Below are positions 33,207 through 41,387 of a stretch of DNA of 64,000 nucleotides, one piece after another (within the stretch, counting starts at the first letter, position 1; every line of letters begins with the position of its first letter). Where the stretch lies: the NCBI GenBank assembly GCA_038746745.1, contig JBCDKJ010000010.1, positions 14,420-78,419 on the forward strand, in the 5' to 3' direction. Both the position numbers and the translations under genes were made by a program. This DNA is from JANQIO01 sp038746745. GTDB taxonomy: Bacteria; Pseudomonadota; Gammaproteobacteria; Pseudomonadales; Halieaceae. The notes beneath the pieces were generated by a model, which saw only the letters and a list, made by a program, of their open reading frames with translations, was not told where the DNA came from and searched no databases.

Positions 33207-34699
33207 ACGGAGTCAGCACCCTGCTGTCCGCGCAAACGGTGGCGGATTTCGAGGCCTGGTTGGAAGTCTGGGGCATAGTCGTGTTCCTCGCACTGTTTGG
33301 CCTGGAGATGCTTCGTCTACTCTTGAAGCGCAAGTTGAGCTGGAACCTGGCGGGAGACTCGGTGGCAAGTTTTCTAAGCTTTGGTGCATTTGCCGTTCTC
33401 ACTTACGGCTTTATTGCAGCGGCTTACATCTCGCTGTTTTACTGGGCGTATCTGAACTTCGCCGTTTTTGACATACCGGTCACTCCCTGGTCGGTCGCGC
33501 TGCTGGTGGTGCTGTGCGATTTTGCCTACTACTGGGAGCACCGCTTTACGCACCGGGTGGGCATGGCCTGGGCGACCCATTCGGTGCACCACAGCTCGCC
33601 CTTTTTTAATATTTCGGTGGCTTACCGCTTTGGTCCTATGGATGGCGTATGGCCGCTGTTTTTCCATCTGCCTCTGGCGGTGGCGGGGTTTGATCCAGTG
33701 CTGATTTTTGCCGGCGAGGCCTTTGTACAGCTTTACCAGACAGGCCTGCACACAGAAGTGATTCGCAAGCTGCCGCGTCCCATTGAGTGGTTGTTCAACA
33801 CGCCCTCGCACCATCGAGTGCACCACGGCGCCAACGATGAGTACATCGACAAGAATTACAGTGGCATCTTTATTTTGTGGGACCGTCTGTTTGGCACCTT
33901 TGCCGAAGAGCGTGCACCCGTCCGCTTCGGCATCACGGAACCCATAGCTACGAACAATCCGATTATGGTGTGGTTGCATGGTTTTACGCGCTTGTTGCGG
34001 CGCGCACGCCACACGGGGTCCTTCGGCGAGGCGTACTTTGCACTGGTGGCACCGCCAGAGTGGCAGCCGGGTCAAAGGCGCGCAGGACCTCAAAAGGCCA
34101 TCCTTCCCGCAGCGTTGATGCTGCTGCTGGCCGGCGGCGCGCTGAGCTATGCAGCGGGGTCGAATAGCGATCCTGCTGCGGCTAACGCATCAACCCCCGG
34201 GCTGGATGCTCCCACTGCGGGCGCCACCGCAGCACCTCAAGCGGCTGAGTCAGGTGAAGCAGCCCTGCGCGCGCTGGCAGATCGCTACTACCAGGCGACA
34301 CTCAACGGTGACGTTAGTGCAGTAGAGGAAAGCTTCAGCCCGGACGCCTACGTACACTACCGCATGGATTTCGGTAGTTATTTTGGCTCCACAGAGTTTG
34401 GCTATCGTGTGGCCGACATGGGTGCTGTCGGGGCCACCGGTTCCGGCGGAGAATTGGACGCTTCTATGAATGGCTTTTCAGAGAGCTATGAAGGGTTCGA
34501 CGGGCGCTACAAAATCCTTGCTGCCAGCGTGCAGCAGGCAGGCGACGCGTTAGCGGGGGAAGTCCTGGTGGAATATGTTGAGCAGTACCGTTGGGATGGC
34601 TACAACGGCGTGATGCAGTCTCGCGAAACCCTGCAGGTGGTGAACATGGGCGGCTACCTCGTCATACAGCGTCTGGATGCTGAACAGACCTACCGTTAA
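33203..34699 (+). CDS. Fatty acid hydroxylase/sterol desaturase fused to an NTF2-like domain
   Basis: 498 aa. The N-terminal ~300 residues are an integral-membrane di-iron hydroxylase with all three histidine boxes: HRFTH, HSVHH and HHRVHH, plus a lone His in the LHTEVIRKLP segment. A further helix (ILPAALMLLLAGGALSYA) follows near residue 300-320, then an Ala/Pro/Thr linker, then a ~140-residue domain (ALADRYYQATLNGDVSAVEE) of SnoaL/NTF2-like type. The extra helix would place that domain outside the membrane. The hydroxylase acts on lipid tails or sterol-like substrates; the added domain could hold a ligand. The TetR partner hints at lipid-inducible control. Fusion and function are inference. 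Confidence 0.82.
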   Translation: MNGVSTLLSAQTVADFEAWLEVWGIVVFLALFGLEMLRLLLKRKLSWNLAGDSVASFLSFGAFAVLTYGFIAAAYISLFYWAYLNFAVFDIPVTPWSVALLVVLCDFAYYWEHRFTHRVGMAWATHSVHHSSPFFNISVAYRFGPMDGVWPLFFHLPLAVAGFDPVLIFAGEAFVQLYQTGLHTEVIRKLPRPIEWLFNTPSHHRVHHGANDEYIDKNYSGIFILWDRLFGTFAEERAPVRFGITEPIATNNPIMVWLHGFTRLLRRARHTGSFGEAYFALVAPPEWQPGQRRAGPQKAILPAALMLLLAGGALSYAAGSNSDPAAANASTPGLDAPTAGATAAPQAAESGEAALRALADRYYQATLNGDVSAVEESFSPDAYVHYRMDFGSYFGSTEFGYRVADMGAVGATGSGGELDASMNGFSESYEGFDGRYKILAASVQQAGDALAGEVLVEYVEQYRWDGYNGVMQSRETLQVVNMGGYLVIQRLDAEQTYR

Positions 34700-34768
34700 G
34701 CTGAACTGACGGCGTCAGTGCAGAGTCCTGCACTGGAGCTGTCGTGTCACTAAGCAGGGCGTTAGGCA

Positions 34769-35542
34769 ATGATCAAACTACTGGTCGTCGACAGCAATAC
34801 TCGTGAGGTCAATGCAGAATTCCGGCGGCATTTTGGTCGTGCGGTTGGCGAGGACTATGCGGCCGTGATAGAGCGCCTTGATGCCAATGTCAGCGTCGAT
34901 ATTGTCCGGCCCTACGATGGCGATGCAGTCCCCGCACTCGCACCCTTTGCGGGCATGGTGTTTACGGGCTCTGGTGTCGACTGGAACGTGGACGACGCGC
35001 GGGCGCGCGTTTTACATCAAGCAATGGAAGCAGGCTTTCATCAGGGCCTTTCCGTCTTCGGTTCTTGCAACGGCATGCAGCTGGCCGCAGTGGTGCTGGG
35101 GGGCGCTTGCGAGGCGTCCCCCAATGGGCGCGAGTACGGTATTGCCCGTGACCTGCAGCTAACACCAGAGGGCGCAAATCACCCGATGATGGCAAACCGA
35201 CACAGTGGCTTCTCAGCGCTCTGCGTCCACCGCGACGAAGTCACCCGTTTACCGGTCGGTGCCGTCCTGCTGGCGAGCAATGCACATTCTGCGGTGCAGG
35301 CGTTCAGCTATAGCGTGAGTGACACACAGTTCTGGGGCACGCAATATCACCCTGAATTCGCGCCCGGTCCGTTGTCGGATTACCTGGTGTCGCGACAGCG
35401 AATGCCCAGAGACGCAGCGGCTGATCTCACCGCTGCCGAAACCAGTGCTGTGGCAGCCAGCCGACTGGGATTGACGTCACAGGCACTCAGCTTTGAGCAG
35501 CGCACGCTGGAGATTCGTAACTGGCTTCGGCAGCTTTCGTGA
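34769..35542 (+). CDS. Class I glutamine amidotransferase-like protein
   Basis: 257 aa. GATase1 core with nucleophile elbow FGSCNGMQLAA and the His-x-Glu pair in GTQYHPEFAPG, so the Cys-His-Glu triad is complete. FTGSGVDWNVDD is the oxyanion strand region. It resembles GuaA-type glutaminase domains but has no synthase partner domain. Stand-alone members hydrolyse gamma-glutamyl or related amide bonds; the substrate here is unknown. It follows the hydroxylase gene by 69 nt on the same strand. Confidence 0.83.
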   Translation: MIKLLVVDSNTREVNAEFRRHFGRAVGEDYAAVIERLDANVSVDIVRPYDGDAVPALAPFAGMVFTGSGVDWNVDDARARVLHQAMEAGFHQGLSVFGSCNGMQLAAVVLGGACEASPNGREYGIARDLQLTPEGANHPMMANRHSGFSALCVHRDEVTRLPVGAVLLASNAHSAVQAFSYSVSDTQFWGTQYHPEFAPGPLSDYLVSRQRMPRDAAADLTAAETSAVAASRLGLTSQALSFEQRTLEIRNWLRQLS

Positions 35543-35648
35543 TTCCGGCTTAACTTTTTCCCGGCAGGGCTGATGTTGCATCATTCAACCAGTGACTCGT
35601 CGCTGGCCAGCGCGGTATCGCCCATCTCAGCGGCGTAATGTGTCGGTG

Positions 35649-37265
35649 CTAAAGCATCGTGCCGGTTTTTGCCGCAGCGTCTATCGGGACTGCCAGGCCA
35701 GCGGTGTCTTCTTCCTGCCGGAGTTCGGACCAGACACTGTTGCGCGGTCCTTTTTCAGCACGGCGCTTCACGGCCTGTGCCATTTGCAGAAAGGCGAGGG
35801 CGAACACGATCGCCAGGGTTTGTACGGTAAACAGCACCCATTCACCCTGCATCAGGCTGCGCCAGGGCGGCATGCCCAGCACCCATGCATCGGCGAGCGG
35901 AATCGCCATAGTCAGGCCTGCACACAGCCACAACAGCTCGCGTGCGCCGCTGGCGACTGGCCGCCACAGCGTCCAGCCCACACTCGCCAGGAATACGGCG
36001 TAATACACCCACTCGGTTAGTGCGATACGATCGGCGTGTTCCATCAACAGGCGGCTGCCGACGAAAGCTGCAGAAATTCCCGCCATACAGCCAACACAGA
36101 CGCCGCTATTAAGGCGTGCCAGAAAGACTGCATTCCCGGGTTGCTCAGGCGAGCGCCGACGGCGCCGTGCCTCGACCCACAACAAGTTGCCTGAGTAAAA
36201 CAGGAACGCGCCCGCCATGGACAACAGGAAGTAGACCCAGCGCACCAGATCACCGCCAAAATCAGCAAAGTGCAGGGTAAACATGCCGCGATAAAAGGTA
36301 TAACCCGCAGACGCAGTGTCAGGCTCACTGAGCGCCAGCAGCTCGCCGGTGTGGCTATTCAGTGTGACTGTGGCGAAAGACAACAGGGTGTCCGAATCCA
36401 CCGGTCCGTAAAGCGTGACACGGCCGTTGCTGTCACCGTAATGCTCGTAACGCAGGTAGTTGGGTTCCATGGCTGGCGCGGCGTCTTTGGCATTTGCAAT
36501 CAGTTCCGACACAGACAGCGGTGCGCCCGAAATGCCGCTAGGTCCTTCGCTCTGGACGACGCCCAACTCCGGGCCTGCCAGTGCCAGTAAATCCTCCTCG
36601 AATACCAGAAACTGAAAGGGTGCCAGCATCAGGGCGCCAATCGCCAGCAGCGCGCTACTCCAGGCAAACATAATGTGCCAGGGCAGAGACAACATGCCGA
36701 TAACGTTATGCGCATCCAGCCAGAAGCGCTTCAGGTTTTTGCCTTTGCGCACTATAAACAGGTCGCGCAGGAAATTGGGCAGGAATATCACGACACCGGA
36801 GACCAGCGCCAGGCCGTACAGCACGCAGATAAAGCCCAGAGTGTACATGCCGATGCGCTGCACATTGGGGATGCCGGCGGTGTAGTGCAGTCGATAGACA
36901 AAACTGGATAGGTGGGCATTTTCCAGGCTGGTATCCAGTGTCCGATCATCGGTCAGCCGGTATTCAAACCGCTCGAAGCCGCCTTCCTCCTTACGCTTGA
37001 AGGACCGCACCAGATGCTGGGGCTCGCTGCGACCGCTAAGTTCGACCCGCAGGTTCTCCACCACCGCAGGATTGGTCGCCACAGCCATATCAATCAGCTG
37101 CTGGGCTTCGTCGTAGTGTTGTGCGCTGACGCTGTCCGGGCTCCAGGAATCCCACTCGTAGAGTTCGTGATGAAATACGGTGAGCGCACCCGCGTAAAAC
37201 GCGATAAACAGCGCAAGGCCTGCTCCGAGGCCGGTCCAGGTGTGAACGTCCGTGAAGGTTTTCAT
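35649..37265 (-). CDS. PepSY-associated TM protein of the iron-uptake operon
   Basis: 538 aa from ATG 37265 (MKTFTDVHTWTGLGAG). About six to seven transmembrane helices flank two periplasmic PepSY-like stretches; VHTWTG, LHYTAGIPN and WHIMFAWSSALLA are typical, with histidines on helices that could bind heme. Proteins of this group (COG3182) are thought to be inner-membrane reductases for iron-siderophore or heme iron. It is the last gene of a run of three minus-strand genes that begins near a Fur box (37990-38008), so iron starvation should induce it. It is convergent with the amidotransferase gene. Confidence 0.85.
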   Translation of the reverse strand: MKTFTDVHTWTGLGAGLALFIAFYAGALTVFHHELYEWDSWSPDSVSAQHYDEAQQLIDMAVATNPAVVENLRVELSGRSEPQHLVRSFKRKEEGGFERFEYRLTDDRTLDTSLENAHLSSFVYRLHYTAGIPNVQRIGMYTLGFICVLYGLALVSGVVIFLPNFLRDLFIVRKGKNLKRFWLDAHNVIGMLSLPWHIMFAWSSALLAIGALMLAPFQFLVFEEDLLALAGPELGVVQSEGPSGISGAPLSVSELIANAKDAAPAMEPNYLRYEHYGDSNGRVTLYGPVDSDTLLSFATVTLNSHTGELLALSEPDTASAGYTFYRGMFTLHFADFGGDLVRWVYFLLSMAGAFLFYSGNLLWVEARRRRRSPEQPGNAVFLARLNSGVCVGCMAGISAAFVGSRLLMEHADRIALTEWVYYAVFLASVGWTLWRPVASGARELLWLCAGLTMAIPLADAWVLGMPPWRSLMQGEWVLFTVQTLAIVFALAFLQMAQAVKRRAEKGPRNSVWSELRQEEDTAGLAVPIDAAAKTGTML

Positions 37266-37296
37266 CGTGATTTTTTGCACGGCTTATGACCCTCTC

Positions 37297-37345
37297 ACTA
37301 CATGCATCTAACTACATGCATCTAACTACATGAATCTAACAACAT
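37297..37345 (-). repeat. 14-bp tandem repeats upstream of the PepSY gene
   Basis: Three units of ACTACATGCATCTA plus a partial fourth lie in the 128-nt gap before the PepSY gene. The third unit differs by one base. It may form part of the leader. Confidence 0.8.
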
Positions 37346-37393
37346 CGATTCTGCCGGCCAGCTGTCTTCGCCGGCGCTGGCTTAGAACACGCC

Positions 37394-37657
37394 TTATACT
37401 GCAGACGCGCCCAAAAATTTAATCACCGCCAGCAGCCCGAAGCCGCCGCCGCTGATACCCAGTAACACTGCCGCTGCCCTGCGTGCCGTAGGCTGTAGAT
37501 AGCTAGCACTGGCCAGCGCCACCCACAGGGGAAAAAACATGAGTAGCGACGGCACGATGATGCCTCGCTCGGACGCTGTCAGCGACAGAAAGACGCCCAT
37601 GATCGCGGCGCTGGCGGGGATAGACAAGAATACGCCCACCAATGACCTAGCGAGCAT
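37394..37657 (-). CDS. Small membrane protein in the Fur-controlled operon (DUF3649-like)
   Basis: 87 aa with three hydrophobic helices (LARSLVGVFLSIPASAAIMG, LLMFFPLWVALASASYL, AAAVLLGISGGGFGLLAVI). Size, position beside a PepSY gene and the WVALASA..TARRAAA pattern resemble the DUF3649 proteins that accompany iron-uptake PepSY genes; the family name is tentative. A GGGAG site lies 8 nt before the ATG. It overlaps the preceding gene by 11 nt. Confidence 0.65.
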   Translation of the reverse strand: MLARSLVGVFLSIPASAAIMGVFLSLTASERGIIVPSLLMFFPLWVALASASYLQPTARRAAAVLLGISGGGFGLLAVIKFLGASAV

Positions 37658-37901
37658 GGTAGCGCTCCCAGGCCAGCGCCAGCCAGGGTGTCATCATGCA
37701 GGCGAGAAAGTAAATTGATAGCAGTGTGTAGACGCCGGTCCACAGCCCGCCCAGCGCGCGACCAAAATAAAACGACAGCCCCAGACAGCCCATGGCCACC
37801 ACAAAGGTCGCCTGCCGCGCGCGCCCCTGCACATTGCGCACGCAGACGTGCGACGCGACGGCGGCTGACAGGGCCAGAACAACGCTGATGGCAGCTGCCA
37901 C
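37647..37901 (-). CDS. Small membrane protein, first gene of the PepSY operon (DUF3325-like)
   Basis: 84 aa from GTG 37901. This start has a perfect GGAGG (37909-37913) at 7-nt spacing, so longer readings from TTG codons upstream are less likely. Three hydrophobic helices are seen (AAAISVVLALSAAVASHVCV, ATFVVAMGCLGLSFYFG, VYTLLSIYFLACMM). It resembles the DUF3325 proteins found with PepSY and TonB-receptor genes, but this is by pattern only. The Fur box lies about 90 nt upstream. Confidence 0.65.
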   Translation of the reverse strand: MAAAISVVLALSAAVASHVCVRNVQGRARQATFVVAMGCLGLSFYFGRALGGLWTGVYTLLSIYFLACMMTPWLALAWERYHAR

Positions 37902-37989
37902 TGGGGCGCCTCCGTGTTGCTGTTGGTTTATCGGATTCAATCTCGCCTTGCGTAGCGAAAACGCCGCCAGATGTGGCGACAAGGCAATG

Positions 37990-38008
37990 AATGATAACGG
38001 TTATCATT
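37990..38008 (-). promoter_or_regulatory. Fur box of the PepSY operon
   Basis: AATGATAACGGTTATCATT is a perfect 9-1-9 palindrome and close to the Fur consensus GATAATGATAATCATTATC. It lies 89 nt upstream of the first gene of the operon. Confidence 0.85.
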
Positions 38009-38060
38009 TGGCGATTCTACAGCACAGCCAGCGGCTCGCGTCCTGCCTATAAGGCCCAGC

Positions 38061-38369
38061 CTATTCCGTCAGCACGGCTTCAAAGGTCTCCAGGTCCGGG
38101 TGCGCCATGTAGGTGCCCTTGGGCGCGCTGGCCTGGGCGTGCGCTTTGCGGAAATGGTCGGACTCTGTCCAGGCCTTAAACGCGTCCTGTGATTCCCAGA
38201 CGGAGTGCGAGGCGTAGAGCACGTGGTCCTCGGTTTCCGGCCCCTTGAGCAGGGCGAAGGACTGAAACCCCGGGACTTCCTTTAAGAAGGAATCCCGCTC
38301 GCGCCAGACGCGCTCGAAGCCTTCTTCGGCACCGTGGGCAATTTTGAATCGGTTCATGGCGATAAACAT
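38061..38369 (-). CDS. Heme-degrading monooxygenase-like protein (ABM fold)
   Basis: 102 aa. It starts MFIAMNRFKIAHGAEEGFER and contains WRERDSFLKEVPGFQSF, a close pattern match to the HmuD/HmuQ/IsdG-type heme monooxygenases of the ABM fold. These open the heme ring in the cytoplasm and release iron. A GGAG site lies 7 nt before the ATG. The gene is beside a TonB receptor of heme type, and Fur boxes lie on both sides, so use of heme iron is the likely role. A non-heme ABM oxygenase is the alternative. Confidence 0.83.
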   Translation of the reverse strand: MFIAMNRFKIAHGAEEGFERVWRERDSFLKEVPGFQSFALLKGPETEDHVLYASHSVWESQDAFKAWTESDHFRKAHAQASAPKGTYMAHPDLETFEAVLTE

Positions 38370-38599
38370 GGCGATCTCCGTCGTTGTCGTGATGTGAAGC
38401 GATGGCGAAATAGCGCCTTCAATCGTAGTGTCTTTGAGTATATCGCGCCCTGATGCAGCTACCCCCGTGCGGCCTGATCGTCTCCCGAGCCCGGATTTGG
38501 CGCGTAAAACCCCTGCATTAACATGGACTTACAGGCCTGAAAAATTACCAAAACAGGACGGCGTCGGGAGTGGAAACGCGACGAATATTTAATCATAAT

Positions 38600-38618
38600 G
38601 ATAATGATTCTCATTATA
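38600..38618 (+). promoter_or_regulatory. Fur box of the TonB receptor gene
   Basis: GATAATGATTCTCATTATA matches GATAATGATAATCATTATC at 16 of 19 positions, 15 nt before the receptor ATG. Overlapping ATAATGATAA copies just upstream suggest more than one Fur dimer. Confidence 0.85.
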
Positions 38619-38633
38619 TAGTGGAGAAAATCC

Positions 38634-40796
38634 ATGCCCGCTCGCAATTCTCGAAGCGTCACCCGCAACGTCGCTCGCTTTCCTTTATCCCTGCTGGCGC
38701 TTGCCGTGAGCACGGCAACACTGGGGCAGGACGCTGCCGACACCAAGAAAGACAGCAAGACTCTGGAAGAGATTACCGTCTATGCCACCAGCAACCCGCT
38801 GCCGGTGTTTGATTATCCGGGCCAGGTCAGCGTCGTTGGCCGTGAGGAAATCGACTTGTTCATGCCCTCTGCGGTGTCTGACCTGATGCGAGACATCCCT
38901 GGCGTGGAGTTCTCCGGTGGACCGAGACGCACGGGTGAAACGCCGAGCATCCGCGGTCGCGGCGGTGAGAACGTGCTGATTCTGTTTGACGGCGCGCGCC
39001 AATCCTTTATCTCGGCCCACGACGGCCGCTTCTTTATTGAGCCGGAATTGATCGGTACCGCTGAAGTCGTGCGCGGCCCGGCCTCGGCTTTGTATGGCAC
39101 CGGCGCTGTCGGTGGTGTCTTGGCCTTTGAAACCGTCGATGCCAGCGACCTGCTGATTGCAGACGAGGGCTTTGGCATGCGCATCCGCGGCGGCTACCAG
39201 GATGTGAACGATGAGACCAATGGGTCTATCACTGGCTACTACAAAGAGGGCAAGCTCGACATGCTGGCGAGCCTCAGCGTGCGTGATTCCGGCGATATCG
39301 AGCTGGGTTCGGGCGACGAGCTGGCATCCGATGACGATATTCTCAGCGGCCTGTTAAAGGCGGAGTACCAGCTCACTGAAGCCCTGCAGGTTTCCGGCTC
39401 CTGGCTGCGCTTTGAGAACGATGCGGTGGAGCCCAATAACGGCCAGGGCATCAATGTGGGCGACCCCACGCTGGGCACCCTGGTTAACAAGGACGTTGAA
39501 TCAGACACCTTCCGTTTGGGGCTGAACTACAACCCTGTAGACAATGACTGGATTAATGCGAAGTTCACGGCCTACACCAGTGAATCTCAGGTAGAGGAAG
39601 CAGAAATTGGGACGACGCGCGTCACCGTGCGCGACATTGAAACCGACGGCATCTCAGTACGCAACGCCTCATCTTTCCTGATCGGCGACAGTACCCATAC
39701 CATCACTGTCGGTGGTGACTGGTTTGAAGACCAGCAGGTGGGCCGCGACAACACCAACATGGCTGGCATTCGGAACGGCGTGCCCGATGGCAAATCAGAA
39801 TTCCTCGGCGCCTTTGTACAGTTGGAATCATCCTTCACCGAACCGCTCGGTCTGCCCGGTGAGTTGTTGCTGGTACCCGGTATCCGCTACGACGATTTTG
39901 AAAGTTCATCGGATACGGTTGAGGCCAGCGACAACAGCGACGACGAGGTGTCACTGCGCCTTGGCGTAAGCTATGGCCCCACCGAGTGGTTCCGCGTGTT
40001 TGCCAACTATGCGGAAGGCTTCAGGGCGCCCTCCATCAATGAGCTGTATCTGGACGGCACCCACTTTACGATTCCGCACCCGATTCTCGGACCGGGCGCA
40101 CCGATTGTGAATGCATTCATTCCTAATCCTGATCTGGTGCCTGAAGATTCCGAGACGCTGGAATTTGGTATCGGCCTCGACTTCAACAGTGTTTTCACCG
40201 ACGGTGATCGGCTGGCGGTGAAAACCTCCTACTACGACAGTGAGGTGGTGGACCTGATCGACCTGTTTGTGGAGTTCTCTTTCAACCCCACCTGTTTTGG
40301 CCCTCCCTTCTTCCCCTGTGGCGCGGGTGTGACCAGCAGCCGTAACGTGGCAGATGCCGAACTGGAAGGCTATGAGCTCGAGGGCACGTATGACTCAAGC
40401 CGCTTCTTCGCACGCGCGGCCTACGGCTCCATAGACGGGGAAAATAAAGCGGATGGTTCTGATTTGGGCGTGCTGTTCCCGGACCGCCTTAACTTCGACT
40501 TCCGCCTGAAACTGCCCGAATTCAATTCAGCCGTCGGTACCCGTATCCAGTTCGCTGACGAATTTGAGCGTAATGCCTTTAATGATGACACCGGCATGAA
40601 TGAAGTGGTGGAGTCGCGGGATGACTATGTGGTGTATGACATCTACGCCACCTGGAGCCCGGCCTTCCTGAAAAACGTCCGTATCGATGCGTCGGTTGAA
40701 AACCTGGCCGATGAAGACTACGACCGCGTTTTCCAGGGCGTTAGCGAGCCTGGCCGGAACGTCAAAGTCGCCTTCACCTGGCAGGGCGACTTTTAG
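38634..40796 (+). CDS. TonB-dependent heme/hemoglobin receptor
   Basis: 720 aa. Signal peptide (FPLSLLALAVSTATLGQ), TonB box region LEEITVYAT, plug domain (IPGVEFSGGPRRTGETPSIRG), then a 22-strand barrel ending in aromatic WQGDF. FRAPSINELY followed by NPDLVPEDSETLEFG is the FRAP/NPNL box of the heme-receptor family; the conserved histidine between them could be in YLDGTHFTIPHP. The receptor moves heme across the outer membrane with TonB energy. It has a Fur box and a good GGAG site, a heme monooxygenase gene divergent on its left and a terminator on its right. Confidence 0.92.
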   Translation: MPARNSRSVTRNVARFPLSLLALAVSTATLGQDAADTKKDSKTLEEITVYATSNPLPVFDYPGQVSVVGREEIDLFMPSAVSDLMRDIPGVEFSGGPRRTGETPSIRGRGGENVLILFDGARQSFISAHDGRFFIEPELIGTAEVVRGPASALYGTGAVGGVLAFETVDASDLLIADEGFGMRIRGGYQDVNDETNGSITGYYKEGKLDMLASLSVRDSGDIELGSGDELASDDDILSGLLKAEYQLTEALQVSGSWLRFENDAVEPNNGQGINVGDPTLGTLVNKDVESDTFRLGLNYNPVDNDWINAKFTAYTSESQVEEAEIGTTRVTVRDIETDGISVRNASSFLIGDSTHTITVGGDWFEDQQVGRDNTNMAGIRNGVPDGKSEFLGAFVQLESSFTEPLGLPGELLLVPGIRYDDFESSSDTVEASDNSDDEVSLRLGVSYGPTEWFRVFANYAEGFRAPSINELYLDGTHFTIPHPILGPGAPIVNAFIPNPDLVPEDSETLEFGIGLDFNSVFTDGDRLAVKTSYYDSEVVDLIDLFVEFSFNPTCFGPPFFPCGAGVTSSRNVADAELEGYELEGTYDSSRFFARAAYGSIDGENKADGSDLGVLFPDRLNFDFRLKLPEFNSAVGTRIQFADEFERNAFNDDTGMNEVVESRDDYVVYDIYATWSPAFLKNVRIDASVENLADEDYDRVFQGVSEPGRNVKVAFTWQGDF

Positions 40797-40856
40797 TTTA
40801 AGCGAAGCCAGCCACTAGGGGGTGGCTGTCCAGGTCCAAACCCTTGTAAGCCTTGC

Positions 40857-40882
40857 GCCGCTGGTTTCCGGCGGCTTTTTTT
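40857..40882 (+). terminator. Rho-independent terminator after the TonB receptor gene
   Basis: GCCGC (40857-40861), an 9-nt loop, GCGGC (40871-40875) and seven T residues. A second small stem (AGCCAC/GTGGCT) lies just before it. Confidence 0.85.
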
Positions 40883-40971
40883 GGCTTGCGCTGGATCAGT
40901 GCTGTCACACCGCACAGCCTCAGGGGCACCACAGGTGCTACACTTAGGGTCTGCAAAGAGGAGATGTATCG

Positions 40972-41190
40972 ATGTCTTTACCCAAACAACCCATGCTGCG
41001 CATGGTCTCAATCGGACTGCCCACACTGCTGGCGCTCAACCTGCTTGGCTACGCCGTACTCAAGCAGCCGGCAGCAGTGCCTTTCGCCAAAGCCTGGTGG
41101 TCAACCTGGGCACCGGCGTATATCGCGCTGCTGGCCTTCTTCAGCGCGGGCGTGGCGAGTCTGCTGCAAAAGAACAACGACTGCGAATAA
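40972..41190 (+). CDS. Small membrane protein of unknown function
   Basis: 72 aa with two hydrophobic helices: MVSIGLPTLLALNLLGYAVL and TWAPAYIALLAFFSAGVAS. A GAGGAG site precedes the ATG by 6 nt. It begins about 90 nt after the receptor terminator, so it has its own promoter. I do not recognise a family; a holder or accessory role in the iron island is possible but not shown. Confidence 0.6.
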   Translation: MSLPKQPMLRMVSIGLPTLLALNLLGYAVLKQPAAVPFAKAWWSTWAPAYIALLAFFSAGVASLLQKNNDCE

Positions 41191-41387
41191 AGCGCCTGGA
41201 GCGCGTCCCCGCAGTGTCTTCATCTACCCACCGGCTTGATCTATAGCATGTTGCGCGAGCAAACCAGACGGTAGCGGTTTACCCTGTCGTACACCGTGCA
41301 GCTGAGCACGCCTCACATTTTGTCCGCCTGATAGCGCGGCGTTATTCTCGGTAGAAGCTTTTGCCGGAACGCGGCTATGGATTCGTG

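Noticed and set aside
33374..34093. Minus-strand frame antisense to the hydroxylase gene
   Set aside because: The plus strand carries the three histidine boxes; the antisense frame has no recognisable features.
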